From positions 26,658 to 90,657 of the forward strand of contig JAGAYH010000036.1 in the NCBI GenBank assembly GCA_017940565.1: 64,000 nt of DNA, in the 5' to 3' direction. Origin of the DNA: Bacteroidaceae bacterium (GTDB lineage Bacteria; Bacteroidota; Bacteroidia; Bacteroidales; Bacteroidaceae). The position numbers were made by a program, and so were the translations under genes. Of the stretch, positions 16,894-25,072 are shown in pieces (the first letter of the stretch is position 1; the number at the start of each line of letters is the position of its first letter). Below the pieces are notes generated by a model. It was given only the letters and a program-made list of their open reading frames with translations, was not told the DNA's origin and made no database searches.

Positions 16894-17994
16894 TTATACG
16901 TTAAAACGGAAGTGCATGATGTCGCCGTCCTGCACCACATAGTCCTTGCCCTCCACGTTCAGCTTGCCGGCCTCGCGCACGGCGGCCTCGCTGCCGTAGG
17001 CAATGTAGTCTTCGTATTTTATCACTTCGGCGCGGATGAACCCCTTTTCAAAGTCCGTATGGATGACGCCGGCACACTGCGGGGCTTTCCAGCCCTTGCG
17101 GTAGGTCCAGGCTTTCACTTCCATCTCGCCGGCGGTGATGAAGGTCTGAAGGTTAAGCAACGCATAGGCCTTTTTGATGAGACGGTTCACACCGCTTTCC
17201 TCCAAGCCCAGTTCTTCCAGAAACAGTTGCTTGTCCTCATAGGTTTCCAGTTCGGCAATGTCTTCCTCCGTCTTGGCGGCAATGACCATGGCCTCGGCGC
17301 CTTCCTCTGCCGCCATGGCTTCGATGCGCTGCGAGAGCGGGTTACCCGTCTTGGCATCTTGCTCGCCCACGTTGCACACGTAGAGCACCGGCTTTGCCGT
17401 CAGCAGGAAAAGGTTGCGTGCGGCATCCTGCTCGTCTTTGGTGTCGAAGGTGACCGTCCGGGCATTTTTGCCTTGGTCGAGCGCCGCCTTGTAGGCTTCC
17501 ATGACGCTTACCTCTATCTTGGCTTCCTTGTTGCCCGCCGCAGCCGCCTTTTGCTGGCGCGACAGACGGCCTTCGATGGTCTCCAGGTCCTTCAGCTGCA
17601 GTTCGGTGTCTATGATTTCCTTGTCGCGCACGGGGTCAATCGTACCGTCCACATGGGCTATGTTTTCGTCCTCGAAGCAACGCAGCACGTGGATGATGGC
17701 GTCTGTCTCGCGGATGTTGCCCAGAAACTTGTTGCCAAGGCCCTCGCCCTTGCTGGCGCCTTTCACCAGTCCGGCGATGTCCACTATCTCGCACGTGGCC
17801 GGCACGATGCGCCCGGGGTGGACCAGTTCGGCCAACCGCGACAGCCGCTCGTCGGGCACGGTGATGATGCCCACGTTGGGCTCTATGGTGCAGAACGGGA
17901 AATTGGCCGCCTGCGCCTTGGCGTTACTCAAACAGTTAAACAGCGTTGACTTACCCACATTGGGCAGTCCAACAATGCCGCATTTCAGAGCCAT
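16894..17994 (-). CDS. ychF: Ribosome-binding ATPase YchF
   Basis: 366 residues, standard for YchF/Ola1, an Obg-family P-loop protein that prefers ATP and binds ribosomes. Walker A GLPNVGKST, switch region NFPFCTIEPNVG, DIAGLVKGAS (G3), and NVGE in place of the GTP-specific NKxD, as expected for this family. A helical middle domain is followed by the C-terminal TGS domain (EDYIAYGSEAAVREAGK). The ATG at 17994 (MALKCGIVG) is preferred over 18027. Confidence 0.95.
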   Translation of the reverse strand: MALKCGIVGLPNVGKSTLFNCLSNAKAQAANFPFCTIEPNVGIITVPDERLSRLAELVHPGRIVPATCEIVDIAGLVKGASKGEGLGNKFLGNIRETDAIIHVLRCFEDENIAHVDGTIDPVRDKEIIDTELQLKDLETIEGRLSRQQKAAAAGNKEAKIEVSVMEAYKAALDQGKNARTVTFDTKDEQDAARNLFLLTAKPVLYVCNVGEQDAKTGNPLSQRIEAMAAEEGAEAMVIAAKTEEDIAELETYEDKQLFLEELGLEESGVNRLIKKAYALLNLQTFITAGEMEVKAWTYRKGWKAPQCAGVIHTDFEKGFIRAEVIKYEDYIAYGSEAAVREAGKLNVEGKDYVVQDGDIMHFRFNV

Positions 17995-18024
17995 AATTAC
18001 TTTTCCTTTTAACGAAATCTGCCG

Positions 18025-18032
18025 CAAAGGTA
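18025..18032 (-). promoter_or_regulatory. -7 box for ychF
   Basis: On the minus strand this reads TACCTTTG, a TAnnTTTG -7 box, 31 bp before the ychF ATG. Confidence 0.6.
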
Positions 18033-18138
18033 ACCATTTTCAGCGAAACCCGCGCTCTCTGCGCCCAACAAATGTCAAAACTCTCCCTGGCGCCTCCTTC
18101 TGTCGCGCTGCGGGCCAACCCCCGCCGATACGGTAAAA

Positions 18139-18200
18139 CGAAAACGGAGTTGGAAAAAACTAACTCCGTTTTCGTCGCGACCAAATCGCATTTCGTGCCG
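18139..18200. repeat. R4: 21-nt-unit repeat with hairpin
   Basis: AAAACGGAGTTGG and its near-complement around AAAAAA form a hairpin at 18139-18174, followed by a unit with core AAATCGCATTTCG. Plus-frame reading KTELEKT NSVFVAT KSHFVP. It lies between two minus-strand genes, 126 bp past the stop of the DUF2807 gene and upstream of the ychF promoter. The rest of the 305-bp gap (17995-18299) shows nothing else. Confidence 0.75.
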
Positions 18201-18299
18201 CCGCAGGGCGTGAAAAAAGCCAGAGGGTGGAGCGTCGCTGTGACGCCCCACCCTTTACTATGGCGGTTGCCTTAGCTAAAATGAAAAGATTCTACAGAT

Positions 18300-19355
18300 T
18301 TACATTTCAATCTTTGCCGGGCTCTGCGGGTAGTGGCGCGAGGCTTTGGCTATCTTCATGGCCGTGGCGTCAATCTTGCCCACCCCGCTGACACTGAGGT
18401 TGGCATCGTCGGCACTGCCCGCCAGGATGGCCTTGGACGCACCGGAACAATCCACGTCCAGGCTGCCTGCCTTGCCGGTGAATACCACTTTGGACGCACC
18501 GGAATTGTTCAGTTTCACCCGGTCGGCGTTGCCCGTGACGTTCACCCGACTGGCACCGCTGTTGGTCACTTTCATGTCGGCGGCATGGGTGAAGCGGGTC
18601 ACGGTGAGTTTGCTGGCTCCGGAACAATCAAAAGAGTAAGTCGTGCCAGTCAACATGTCAAGAGCCAGACGGCTGCTGCCGGAGCACTGCCAGGCGAGGT
18701 CGCCGCCGGAATAGATTTCCTTGAAAACCAATTCGGCGGCTCCGCTGCAGTTCACACGCACCTTAGCATTGCTGCGGATGGTTTTGCCCACCACTTTGGA
18801 AGCCCCGACGGCGACAATATCGACCGGACCGGCCTGGTTGATGTCGCCAAGTTGCGCACGTGTGGCACCCGACAGCTCCAGCGACTCCAGGCGCGGCGCA
18901 CTGACATAAAGATTGACTTCTTCGTCCTCAAGCAATTTCCAACGAGACTTCATGTTCGTCTGACTGCTTCCTGCCTCCAACCGTCCGTTGGCGTAGGTGA
19001 CCTTGATGTAGTCCTTCAGCCGCGCCGGCACCTCCAGGCGGGCCGTCACTTCGTCAGACTGCGTGAAGTACAGATGGACCACACTGCTCACTTTGATTTC
19101 GCGCAATTGCGCATCGACCGCCACCGGCTGGCCAATCTGGCCGTTCTCGATAATCTTCATCACGGCCACATCGTTTTTTGTCATCAACGGCGCCAGAGCC
19201 TCCATGGCTTTCTCATAGGTCAGGTCGCCCGATATGAGCACAGCCCCGTCGTCCACCATCATTTTGTCTTCCACGCGCTCGCTGCTGCTGCATGCCAGCA
19301 AAGGCAAGGCCACAAGGGCGCACACGGTCCATTTTCCAATGTTTTTAATCTTCAT
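18300..19355 (-). CDS. Lipoprotein with DUF2807 (head GIN) beta-helix repeats
   Basis: 351-residue protein with a lipoprotein signal peptide (lipobox LLACSS, Cys22). From about residue 75 it is a DUF2807 domain: a right-handed beta-helix of repeats keyed by the tetrad SGAS or close variants (ELSGATRAQLG, NCSGAAELVF, DCSGASKLTV, TNSGASRVNV, NNSGASKVVF, DCSGASKAIL). The family is annotated as a possible auto-transporter adhesin head domain and is common in Bacteroidota; its function is unknown. It was probably made on its own, since it has a promoter box upstream and repeats on both sides. Confidence 0.85.
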   Translation of the reverse strand: MKIKNIGKWTVCALVALPLLACSSSERVEDKMMVDDGAVLISGDLTYEKAMEALAPLMTKNDVAVMKIIENGQIGQPVAVDAQLREIKVSSVVHLYFTQSDEVTARLEVPARLKDYIKVTYANGRLEAGSSQTNMKSRWKLLEDEEVNLYVSAPRLESLELSGATRAQLGDINQAGPVDIVAVGASKVVGKTIRSNAKVRVNCSGAAELVFKEIYSGGDLAWQCSGSSRLALDMLTGTTYSFDCSGASKLTVTRFTHAADMKVTNSGASRVNVTGNADRVKLNNSGASKVVFTGKAGSLDVDCSGASKAILAGSADDANLSVSGVGKIDATAMKIAKASRHYPQSPAKIEM

Positions 19356-19393
19356 ATTTCTTTCGTTTTTTATTTCCGTCTAATCATTAAACG

Positions 19394-19401
19394 CAAAAGT
19401 A
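19394..19401 (-). promoter_or_regulatory. -7 box for the DUF2807 lipoprotein gene
   Basis: Minus-strand TACTTTTG (TAnnTTTG), 39 bp before the ATG. Confidence 0.55.
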
Positions 19402-19446
19402 CGGAAAATGTAACATCGCCAGCCGCTCTTTTTTTAAAAAAACAGA

Positions 19447-19551
19447 AAACGGCGCCTTGATTTTTCGAAGCGGCGCCTCAGATTTTTGAAACGGCGCCTC
19501 GTAATGACGAAGTCGGACTTCGTCGTTTCTAAATCGGACATAGGAATGACG
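19447..19551. repeat. R5: five direct 21-nt units (type example)
   Basis: Five units in exact phase start at 19447, 19468, 19489, 19510 and 19531. Cores: AAACGGCGCCTTG, AAGCGGCGCCTCA, AAACGGCGCCTCG, AAGTCGGACTTCG, AAATCGGACATAG. They read KRRLDFS, KRRLRFL, KRRLVMT, KSDFVVS, KSDIGMT with no stop codon. Both core types (CGGCG and TCGGA) occur in one array, which shows they belong to one family. The array lies between divergent genes (the DUF2807 lipoprotein and the cyd operon). Confidence 0.9.
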
Positions 19552-19642
19552 ACCGGCGGGCGAAAAAGGCGGGGACGCATATTTAGCGTGCAAGACACTA
19601 TTTTTTTATCTTCAAAATGTTAATTATTCATTCCTATTTCAT

Positions 19643-19650
19643 ATCTTTGC
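19643..19650 (+). promoter_or_regulatory. -7 box for the cytochrome bd operon
   Basis: TATCTTTG (TAnnTTTG) lies 35 bp before the DUF4492 gene in an AT-rich stretch, with TGTTAA near the -33 position. Confidence 0.6.
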
Positions 19651-19684
19651 ACCAGAGGATCAGGTTTAACTCCATTGCCGCGCC

Positions 19685-19915
19685 ATGAAACGACCGCAAG
19701 TTCTGGCCCGTTTGTGGGCATTCTACCACGATGGCTTCCGACGGATGACGTGGGGGCGCACGCTGTGGCTGCTTGTCATCATAAAACTGTTCATCATCTT
19801 TGTGGTGCTCCGCATCTTCTTTTTTAAACCCGCCCTCAACGGACTTTCCACCACAGAAAAACAAGAGACTGTGGCAGAGCGGATAATCAATAATAACGAC
19901 GAATCAAAAAAGTAA
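19685..19915 (+). CDS. DUF4492 small membrane protein of the cytochrome bd operon
   Basis: 76-residue protein with a basic N-terminal amphipathic part (RPQVLARLWAFYHDGFRRMTWGR), one membrane span (LWLLVIIKLFIIFVVLRIFFF) and a short charged tail. It matches DUF4492, which in Bacteroidota is found just before cydA. It ends 7 bp before cydA. A small accessory subunit of the oxidase, similar in role to CydX, is a reasonable inference but unproven. Confidence 0.85.
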   Translation: MKRPQVLARLWAFYHDGFRRMTWGRTLWLLVIIKLFIIFVVLRIFFFKPALNGLSTTEKQETVAERIINNNDESKK

Positions 19916-19922
19916 ACATAGC

Positions 19923-21407
19923 ATGTTAGGAATCGACATTACATTGATTGACTGGTCGCGCGCCCAATTTGCGCTGACGGCCTGCTACCACTGGCTCTTC
20001 GTGCCCCTGACGCTCGGTCTGGCCGTCATCATGGGCATCATGGAGACCCTCTACGTGGTGAAGAAAGACGAGTTCTGGAAGCGCACGGCGCAATTCTGGA
20101 TGAAACTCTTCGGCATCAACTTTGCCGTGGGTGTGGCCACGGGACTCATTCTCGAATTCGAGTTTGGCACCAACTGGTCGAACTACTCTTGGTTCGTGGG
20201 CGACATTTTCGGCGCCCCGCTGGCCATAGAGGGCATCGTGGCCTTCTTCATGGAAGCCACGTTCATCTCGGTGATGTATTTCGGATGGAACAAGGTAAGC
20301 CGCCGGTTCCACCTGGCCGCCACGTGGCTCACCGGCCTCGGCGCCACCATCTCGGCATGGTGGATTCTGGTGGCCAACGCCTGGATGCAGCACCCCGTGG
20401 GCATGGCGTTCAACCCCGACACTGTGCGCAACGAGATGGTGAACTTCTGGGAAGTGGCCTTCCAGGGCATGGCAGTGACAAAATTCCTGCACACCGTGTC
20501 GAGCGCCTGGATGACGGGCGGCGTGTTCGTCATCGGGGTGAGTTGCTGGTACCTGCTGCGCCGTCGCAACACTGAAATGGCGCGCCGCAGCCTGCGCATC
20601 GGCACCATCGTGGGCCTCGCAGCCACCTTCATCGTCATGGCCACAGGCGACCGCAGCGGCATTGAGATAGCGAAGCACCAGCCCATGAAACTGGCCGCGG
20701 CCGAAGGCCTGATGGACGGCGGACAACGGGCCCCGTTCTCCATTGTGCCCGGCGTGGAAGTGCCCGGCGTGCTTTCCATCCTGGCCACACACGACCTGGA
20801 CGGCTATGTGCCCGGTGTGAACGACCTGCTCAACGGCTATACCACACCCGACGGCAAAACCGTGAAGGGCGGACAGGAAAAAATGCTGTTGGGACAACGC
20901 GCCCTCAACGATTTTACCCAATATCGCCAATATCTCAAGACCGACACGGCCCAAGCCGCCGTCTATGCCAAGCGGCTGAAGAAAAACGTGCAGTATTTCG
21001 GCTACGGCCACGTGGAAAAAGTGCGTGACCTGGTGCCTCCCATTGCCGTGGTCTATTGGGCCTTCCGTGTGATGGTAGGTGTAGGCTCGCTCCTGCTGCT
21101 GGTCATGCTGCTCTTCCTGTGGTTTGAATACAAAAAGGCACCACAGCTGCCGCGCTGGTTGCTCCATGCCGGACTGTGGAGCATTCCTCTGGTTTATCTG
21201 GCCGGCCAGGCCGGATGGGCCGTGGCCGAGGTGGGCCGCCAGCCCTGGATTATCCAGGACCTCATGCCGGTCAACGCCGCCGTCAGCCAGTTGCCCACAG
21301 GCAACGTCATGCTGACCTTCTTCATCTTCCTCATTCTCTTCACCACGTTACTCATAGCCGAACTGCGCATTATGATTAACGCCATCAAAAACCATAAAAG
21401 CGAATAA
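19923..21407 (+). CDS. cydA: Cytochrome bd oxidase subunit I
   Basis: 494-residue heme-bearing subunit of the quinol:O2 oxidoreductase. The heme ligand His is in ACYHWLF (residue 23), a second ligand His is in TKFLHTVSSAW, and the quinol Q-loop begins after GIEIAKHQPMKLAAAEG. The family motif GRQPW (VAEVGRQPWIIQD) is present. The Q-loop is of moderate length. In an anaerobe this enzyme removes traces of oxygen and supports growth at nanomolar O2. Operon order is DUF4492-cydA-cydB. Confidence 0.96.
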   Translation: MLGIDITLIDWSRAQFALTACYHWLFVPLTLGLAVIMGIMETLYVVKKDEFWKRTAQFWMKLFGINFAVGVATGLILEFEFGTNWSNYSWFVGDIFGAPLAIEGIVAFFMEATFISVMYFGWNKVSRRFHLAATWLTGLGATISAWWILVANAWMQHPVGMAFNPDTVRNEMVNFWEVAFQGMAVTKFLHTVSSAWMTGGVFVIGVSCWYLLRRRNTEMARRSLRIGTIVGLAATFIVMATGDRSGIEIAKHQPMKLAAAEGLMDGGQRAPFSIVPGVEVPGVLSILATHDLDGYVPGVNDLLNGYTTPDGKTVKGGQEKMLLGQRALNDFTQYRQYLKTDTAQAAVYAKRLKKNVQYFGYGHVEKVRDLVPPIAVVYWAFRVMVGVGSLLLLVMLLFLWFEYKKAPQLPRWLLHAGLWSIPLVYLAGQAGWAVAEVGRQPWIIQDLMPVNAAVSQLPTGNVMLTFFIFLILFTTLLIAELRIMINAIKNHKSE

Positions 21408-21410
21408 ACC

Positions 21411-22556
21411 ATGATTACTCACTCTTTTCTCCAACACTACTGGTGGTTTCTGGTCAGTCTGCTGGGCGCCCTGCTGGTATTCCTGATGTTTGTGCAGGGC
21501 GGCAACGCCGTGGCCTACACCCTGGGCCGCACTGAAGAGGAACGACGGCTCATCTTCAACTCGACAGGCCGTAAATGGGAATATACCTTCACCACGCTCG
21601 TCACCTTCGGCGGTGCATTCTTCGCATCCTTCCCCTTGTTCTACAGCACCAGTTTCGGCGGTGCCTATTGGGTGTGGATGCTCCTGCTGGTGAGCTTCGT
21701 GGTGCAGGCCGTGAGCTATGAATTCCAGTCGAAGGTGGGCAATGTGCTCGGCCAGCGCGGCTACCGCCTGCTGCTCCAGTTCAACGGCTTCATCGGTCCT
21801 TTCGTGCTCGGTGCGGCCGTAGCCACATTCTTCAACGGCGCCGAGTTCACCGTCAATCAGGAAAACCTGGGCGACACTTACCAGCCCGTTGTCTCCACCT
21901 GGGCCTCGTCTTGGCACGGGCTGGAAGCGTTAGGTAACTTCTGGAACTGGTGTCTGGGCCTGGCCGTGTGCTTTCTGGCCCGCACGCTGGGCATCCTCTA
22001 CATCATGAACAATGTGGACGACGACACGCTTCGCAGCCGCGGCAGTGTGCAGTTGGTGGGCAACGCCGGCATGTTCCTGCTGTTCTTCCTGGCCTTTCTC
22101 ATCCGTACGTTGTTCAAGGACGGTTTCGCCGTGGCAGCCGACGGTTCCGTGGTGATGGAACCCATGAAATACCTCCACAATCTCCTTGCCATGTGGCCCG
22201 TGCTGCTGCTTCTGCTCGCAGGGGTGGCACTGGTGCTTTTCGGCATCGTCAAGACCATCCGCAGCAAGACCTACGTGCGCGGCATCTGGCCCGTGGGTGT
22301 CGGCACCGTATTGACCGTGCTGGCACTGCTGCTCTGCGCCGGTTGGAACCATACGGCCTACTACCCCTCGACAGCCGACCTGCAGAGTTCCCTCACACTG
22401 GCCAACAGCTCCTCCAGCCTCTTCACCCTTCAGGTGATGGCCGTGGTGTCGCTGATCATTCCTTTTGTACTGGCCTACATCGTCTGGTGCTGGCGCGCCA
22501 TTGACCTGCGCAGCATCACCCGCAAGGAACTCGAAGAAGACGAGCATACCTACTGA
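21411..22556 (+). CDS. cydB: Cytochrome bd oxidase subunit II
   Basis: 381 residues with eight or nine hydrophobic spans, no heme ligands of its own, and CydB features (QGGNAVAYTLGRTEEERRLI, the family's N-terminal motif with a Gly-Gly-Asn). It starts 3 bp after cydA ends. It ends with a charged cytoplasmic tail (RKELEEDEHTY). It is followed by the hairpin R6. Confidence 0.95.
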   Translation: MITHSFLQHYWWFLVSLLGALLVFLMFVQGGNAVAYTLGRTEEERRLIFNSTGRKWEYTFTTLVTFGGAFFASFPLFYSTSFGGAYWVWMLLLVSFVVQAVSYEFQSKVGNVLGQRGYRLLLQFNGFIGPFVLGAAVATFFNGAEFTVNQENLGDTYQPVVSTWASSWHGLEALGNFWNWCLGLAVCFLARTLGILYIMNNVDDDTLRSRGSVQLVGNAGMFLLFFLAFLIRTLFKDGFAVAADGSVVMEPMKYLHNLLAMWPVLLLLLAGVALVLFGIVKTIRSKTYVRGIWPVGVGTVLTVLALLLCAGWNHTAYYPSTADLQSSLTLANSSSSLFTLQVMAVVSLIIPFVLAYIVWCWRAIDLRSITRKELEEDEHTY

Positions 22557-22584
22557 CCCTTTCCTTTTCTGTTTCGTCAGGACG

Positions 22585-22640
22585 AAAACGGATATAGGCC
22601 AAACGAAAACGCATTTAGTGAAGACTAAATGCGTTTTCTT
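22585..22640. repeat. R6: 21-nt-unit repeat, inverted form; two-way terminator
   Basis: One direct unit (AAAACGGATATAG at 22585) is followed by AAAACGCATTTAGT (22606-22619), loop GAAG, and its exact complement (22624-22637) ending in a T-rich stretch. It lies between convergent cydB and the metallophosphoesterase gene. Confidence 0.85.
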
Positions 22641-22662
22641 ATGATGATGACGCTTTCTGTTG

Positions 22663-23763
22663 TCAGGGACGTGTGCCCTTGAGCGTGACAACCGTGTACT
22701 CGCTCTTGCTTCCGATGCGGAACTTGCCGCCCCAGAGACCGATGCCTTCACTCACGTAATAGTGGGTGCGGCCCAGGCGGTGGTAGCCGTGAGAACACTC
22801 ATAGATGACGTCGGTGATGATATTGATGGGAAAGACCTGGCCGCGGTGGGTGTGGCCAGAGAGCTGGAAGTCCACACCGGCACGTTCGCTCTCTTTCAGA
22901 TGATAGGGCTGGTGGTCGAGCAGTATGATGGGATGGCGCAAATCCAGATTGCTCAGTATTTTCGCCGTTGGCTTGCGATGGTTGTTGGTGCGGTCGTCGC
23001 GTCCGGCCACGTAGAAGGCACTGTCAACGAGCACGACCTCGTCGCGCAGCAGCCGTATGCCGGCCTGATGGAAGAAGTCGCCGCTCTGTCCCGTGCCCGC
23101 CAGATGGTCATGGTTGCCGAAGCAGGCATATACACCCAACGGTGCTTTCAGCCGCCGCAGTTCCTCCTGCATGGCCTGCCTCAGCACGGGGCGCACGGAG
23201 TTGTCGATGATGTCACCGGCAATGACCACTGCATCGGGTTTTTCTTTATTTATCAAATCCACCCAACGGGCCAGTTCCTTGCGTCCGATAGTGTAGCCCA
23301 GGTGCAAGTCTGACAGGGCTACCAGACGATAGTCGCGCAGCAATGGTTTTCCGGTTTCCACGGTCAGTTCCGTGCACACTTTGTGGTGGTAGCGCCAGTT
23401 GCCATAGGCGAAAACCAACAGCAACACAGCGGCCACGCCAATGACGCCGCCCCAATGGTGCACAAACCAAGGGCGAACCGCCGGCACCACGGCACGCACC
23501 ACATCGATGACCACAAAAGCCAACACCATGTAGAGCAAGATGAAGAGCCAGGCGGTCGAAATGTAATAGATGCTGCCGATAAGCGTTTCCGACAAATGGT
23601 TGCGGCCGAAAATGGAGGCTACCATCAGAAACACCATACCTATGCACACCGCTATGACCGTTGCCCGCCAACCTTGGCTCAGAGGCAACATCTGCCAGAG
23701 ATGCCAGCCTATGTAAGCCATCAGCGCAAGGACTATAAGAAGAGGGATAAGAAGTCGTATCAT
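22663..23763 (-). CDS. Membrane-anchored metallophosphoesterase
   Basis: 366-residue protein: four hydrophobic spans in the first 130 residues, then a calcineurin-like metallophosphoesterase domain with all metal motifs: LSDLHLG, GDIIDN, GNHDH, GHTHRGQ. It resembles the YkuE/LpxG-type enzymes acting on lipid or nucleotide phosphates; the substrate cannot be told. The ATG at 23763 (MIRLLIP) is preferred over 23784, because the -7 box lies between them. Confidence 0.88.
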   Translation of the reverse strand: MIRLLIPLLIVLALMAYIGWHLWQMLPLSQGWRATVIAVCIGMVFLMVASIFGRNHLSETLIGSIYYISTAWLFILLYMVLAFVVIDVVRAVVPAVRPWFVHHWGGVIGVAAVLLLVFAYGNWRYHHKVCTELTVETGKPLLRDYRLVALSDLHLGYTIGRKELARWVDLINKEKPDAVVIAGDIIDNSVRPVLRQAMQEELRRLKAPLGVYACFGNHDHLAGTGQSGDFFHQAGIRLLRDEVVLVDSAFYVAGRDDRTNNHRKPTAKILSNLDLRHPIILLDHQPYHLKESERAGVDFQLSGHTHRGQVFPINIITDVIYECSHGYHRLGRTHYYVSEGIGLWGGKFRIGSKSEYTVVTLKGTRP

Positions 23764-23781
23764 TGTTTTTGTTTTAGGCTG

Positions 23782-23789
23782 CAAAAGTA
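23782..23789 (-). promoter_or_regulatory. -7 box for the metallophosphoesterase gene
   Basis: Minus-strand TACTTTTG (TAnnTTTG), 19 bp before the ATG at 23763; a transcript starting 6-7 nt downstream would have a leader of only about a dozen bases. Confidence 0.6.
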
Positions 23790-23865
23790 CATATTATTAG
23801 AATAACCCGGCCCGCTTTTTTGAAAAAATCGCCGTTCCGGTATTATTCAACTCTCAATTAAGTAG

Positions 23866-23873
23866 TACCTTTG
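23866..23873 (+). promoter_or_regulatory. -7 box for the SpoU methylase gene (leaderless or nearly so)
   Basis: TACCTTTG (TAnnTTTG) ends 8 bp before the ATG at 23882, so the expected start of transcription falls at or within a few bases of the start codon. Confidence 0.6.
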
Positions 23874-23881
23874 CATCTGTG

Positions 23882-24418
23882 ATGCGAAAACTGAAAGTTA
23901 CCGAAATGGGCCGGCTTACGGTCGAGCAGTTCAAACAGGCAAAAAAACTGCCGTTCGTGCTTGTGCTCGACAACATCCGCAGTGTCTATAACGTAGGCAG
24001 CATGCTGCGCACGGCCGATGCCTTCCGCGTGACCCACGTCTGCCTGTGCGGCATTACAGCCGTTCCCCCTTCAGCCGAAATCCACAAAACCGCCCTCGGA
24101 GCCGAAGACAGCGTAGACTGGACTTACTATAAAACTACAGCCGAAGCTCTCAAACAACTAAAATCGGCCAATTACACCCTCTTGGCCGTGGAACAGATAG
24201 CCGAAAGCATTCCCCTTAACCGTTGGAAAGCTGAGAAAAACCAAAAATACGCCCTTGTAGTCGGTAATGAAGTGAAAGGTGTGGAACAGGAGGCCGTGGA
24301 CCTCTGCGACTATGCTCTTGAAATACCGCAATACGGCACCAAACACTCGCTCAACGTAGCCAACAGCGCCTCTATCGTATTGTGGGAATGTTTCCGACAA
24401 CTCCAGAATTTTGAATAA
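23882..24418 (+). CDS. SpoU/TrmH-family RNA 2'-O-methyltransferase
   Basis: 178-residue SPOUT methyltransferase using SAM to methylate a ribose 2'-OH in tRNA or rRNA. All three SPOUT motifs are visible: DNIRSVYNVGSMLRTADAF (motif 1, with Asn and Arg), VVGNEVKGV (motif 2) and SLNVANSASIVLWE (motif 3). There is no N-terminal substrate-binding domain, as in TrmL-sized proteins. The frame opens with GTG at 23879; the ATG at 23882 is more likely. The AT-rich gap that follows may hold the replication origin. Confidence 0.9.
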   Translation: MRKLKVTEMGRLTVEQFKQAKKLPFVLVLDNIRSVYNVGSMLRTADAFRVTHVCLCGITAVPPSAEIHKTALGAEDSVDWTYYKTTAEALKQLKSANYTLLAVEQIAESIPLNRWKAEKNQKYALVVGNEVKGVEQEAVDLCDYALEIPQYGTKHSLNVANSASIVLWECFRQLQNFE

Positions 24419-24426
24419 AAACGACC

Positions 24427-24740
24427 GGTGGATAATTGGTGGAAAAAGCCAAAAATTCCGGTTGAAAATGCCGTGGAAAAACAACCTTCTGCCACCTCCG
24501 AAAACAAACCGGAACTTTTCCACCGGACACACCCTTTTTCACACCCTACATCCACGCTCCATTAACAACAATCCACCATCGAAAATACACGATATTTTTT
24601 TTATAATCAATAACTCATAAAAACTTTTCCACCATTTCCACCGACAAGCAAAAAGCAAAAGTAATATTTACATTATAAAAGAATATCTATCTAAAATAAT
24701 CTCTTTAAATACTATTCCCTGGAAAGAATGCGGTGGATAA
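24427..24740. other. Candidate chromosome replication origin (DnaA-box-like cluster, AT-rich)
   Basis: Within 314 bp there are nine 9-mers close to the DnaA box TTATCCACA, mostly ending CCACC. GGTGGATAA occurs at 24427 and 24732 (both TTATCCACC on the minus strand). TTTTCCACC types occur at 24439 (minus), 24516 and 24625. Variants lie at 24472 (minus), 24569 and 24634; a weaker one is CATCCACG near 24549. They flank an AT-rich stretch, 24590-24715, in a window that is otherwise GC-rich. The gap 24419-25130 has no gene. The nearby parS site at 39170 supports an origin-proximal position. This is inference from sequence only. Confidence 0.5.
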
Positions 24741-24879
24741 TGCCAATTGTCGGAAAAGGGAATGTTCCGTTTGTAAACCTAAATCTTTCTTTTCTGTAAT
24801 ACCTCATCAAGTTTTCGAGGCATAAGATGCGAAAAAACTTGACAAACGATGGTTAGAGGTCATTTTTCGGCTTGCAAAG

Positions 24880-24942
24880 ACGGCGTCTCGAAAATTTGAA
24901 ACGCCGTTTCGGATTAAAGAAACGCCGCCTTGTTTTCAGGTA
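24880..24942. repeat. R7: three phased 21-nt units
   Basis: Units start at 24880, 24901 and 24922 with cores ACGGCGTCTC, ACGCCGTTTC and ACGCCGCCTT. The first two form an imperfect hairpin (about 10-bp arms, one mismatch). The array lies between the origin candidate and the feoAB promoter. Confidence 0.75.
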
Positions 24943-25072
24943 TTCCAATATGCAATGATTATGAATAAGTTATATAACCATCAGAAACTTTCAAAAAAAT
25001 TTTGACAACCTGCTTCTTCGATAGAGTTATGCCGCATTGTGGCCATGAAAGGGAATTTTACTGCATTTTAAG

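Noticed and set aside
16543-17949. 468-codon plus-strand frame across lgt and ychF
   Set aside because: Spans two real antisense genes and has no recognisable domain.
19447-19551. The phased 21-nt arrays as CRISPR
   Set aside because: The unit is only 21 nt, cores vary, spacers are 8 nt, and there are no cas genes in the window.
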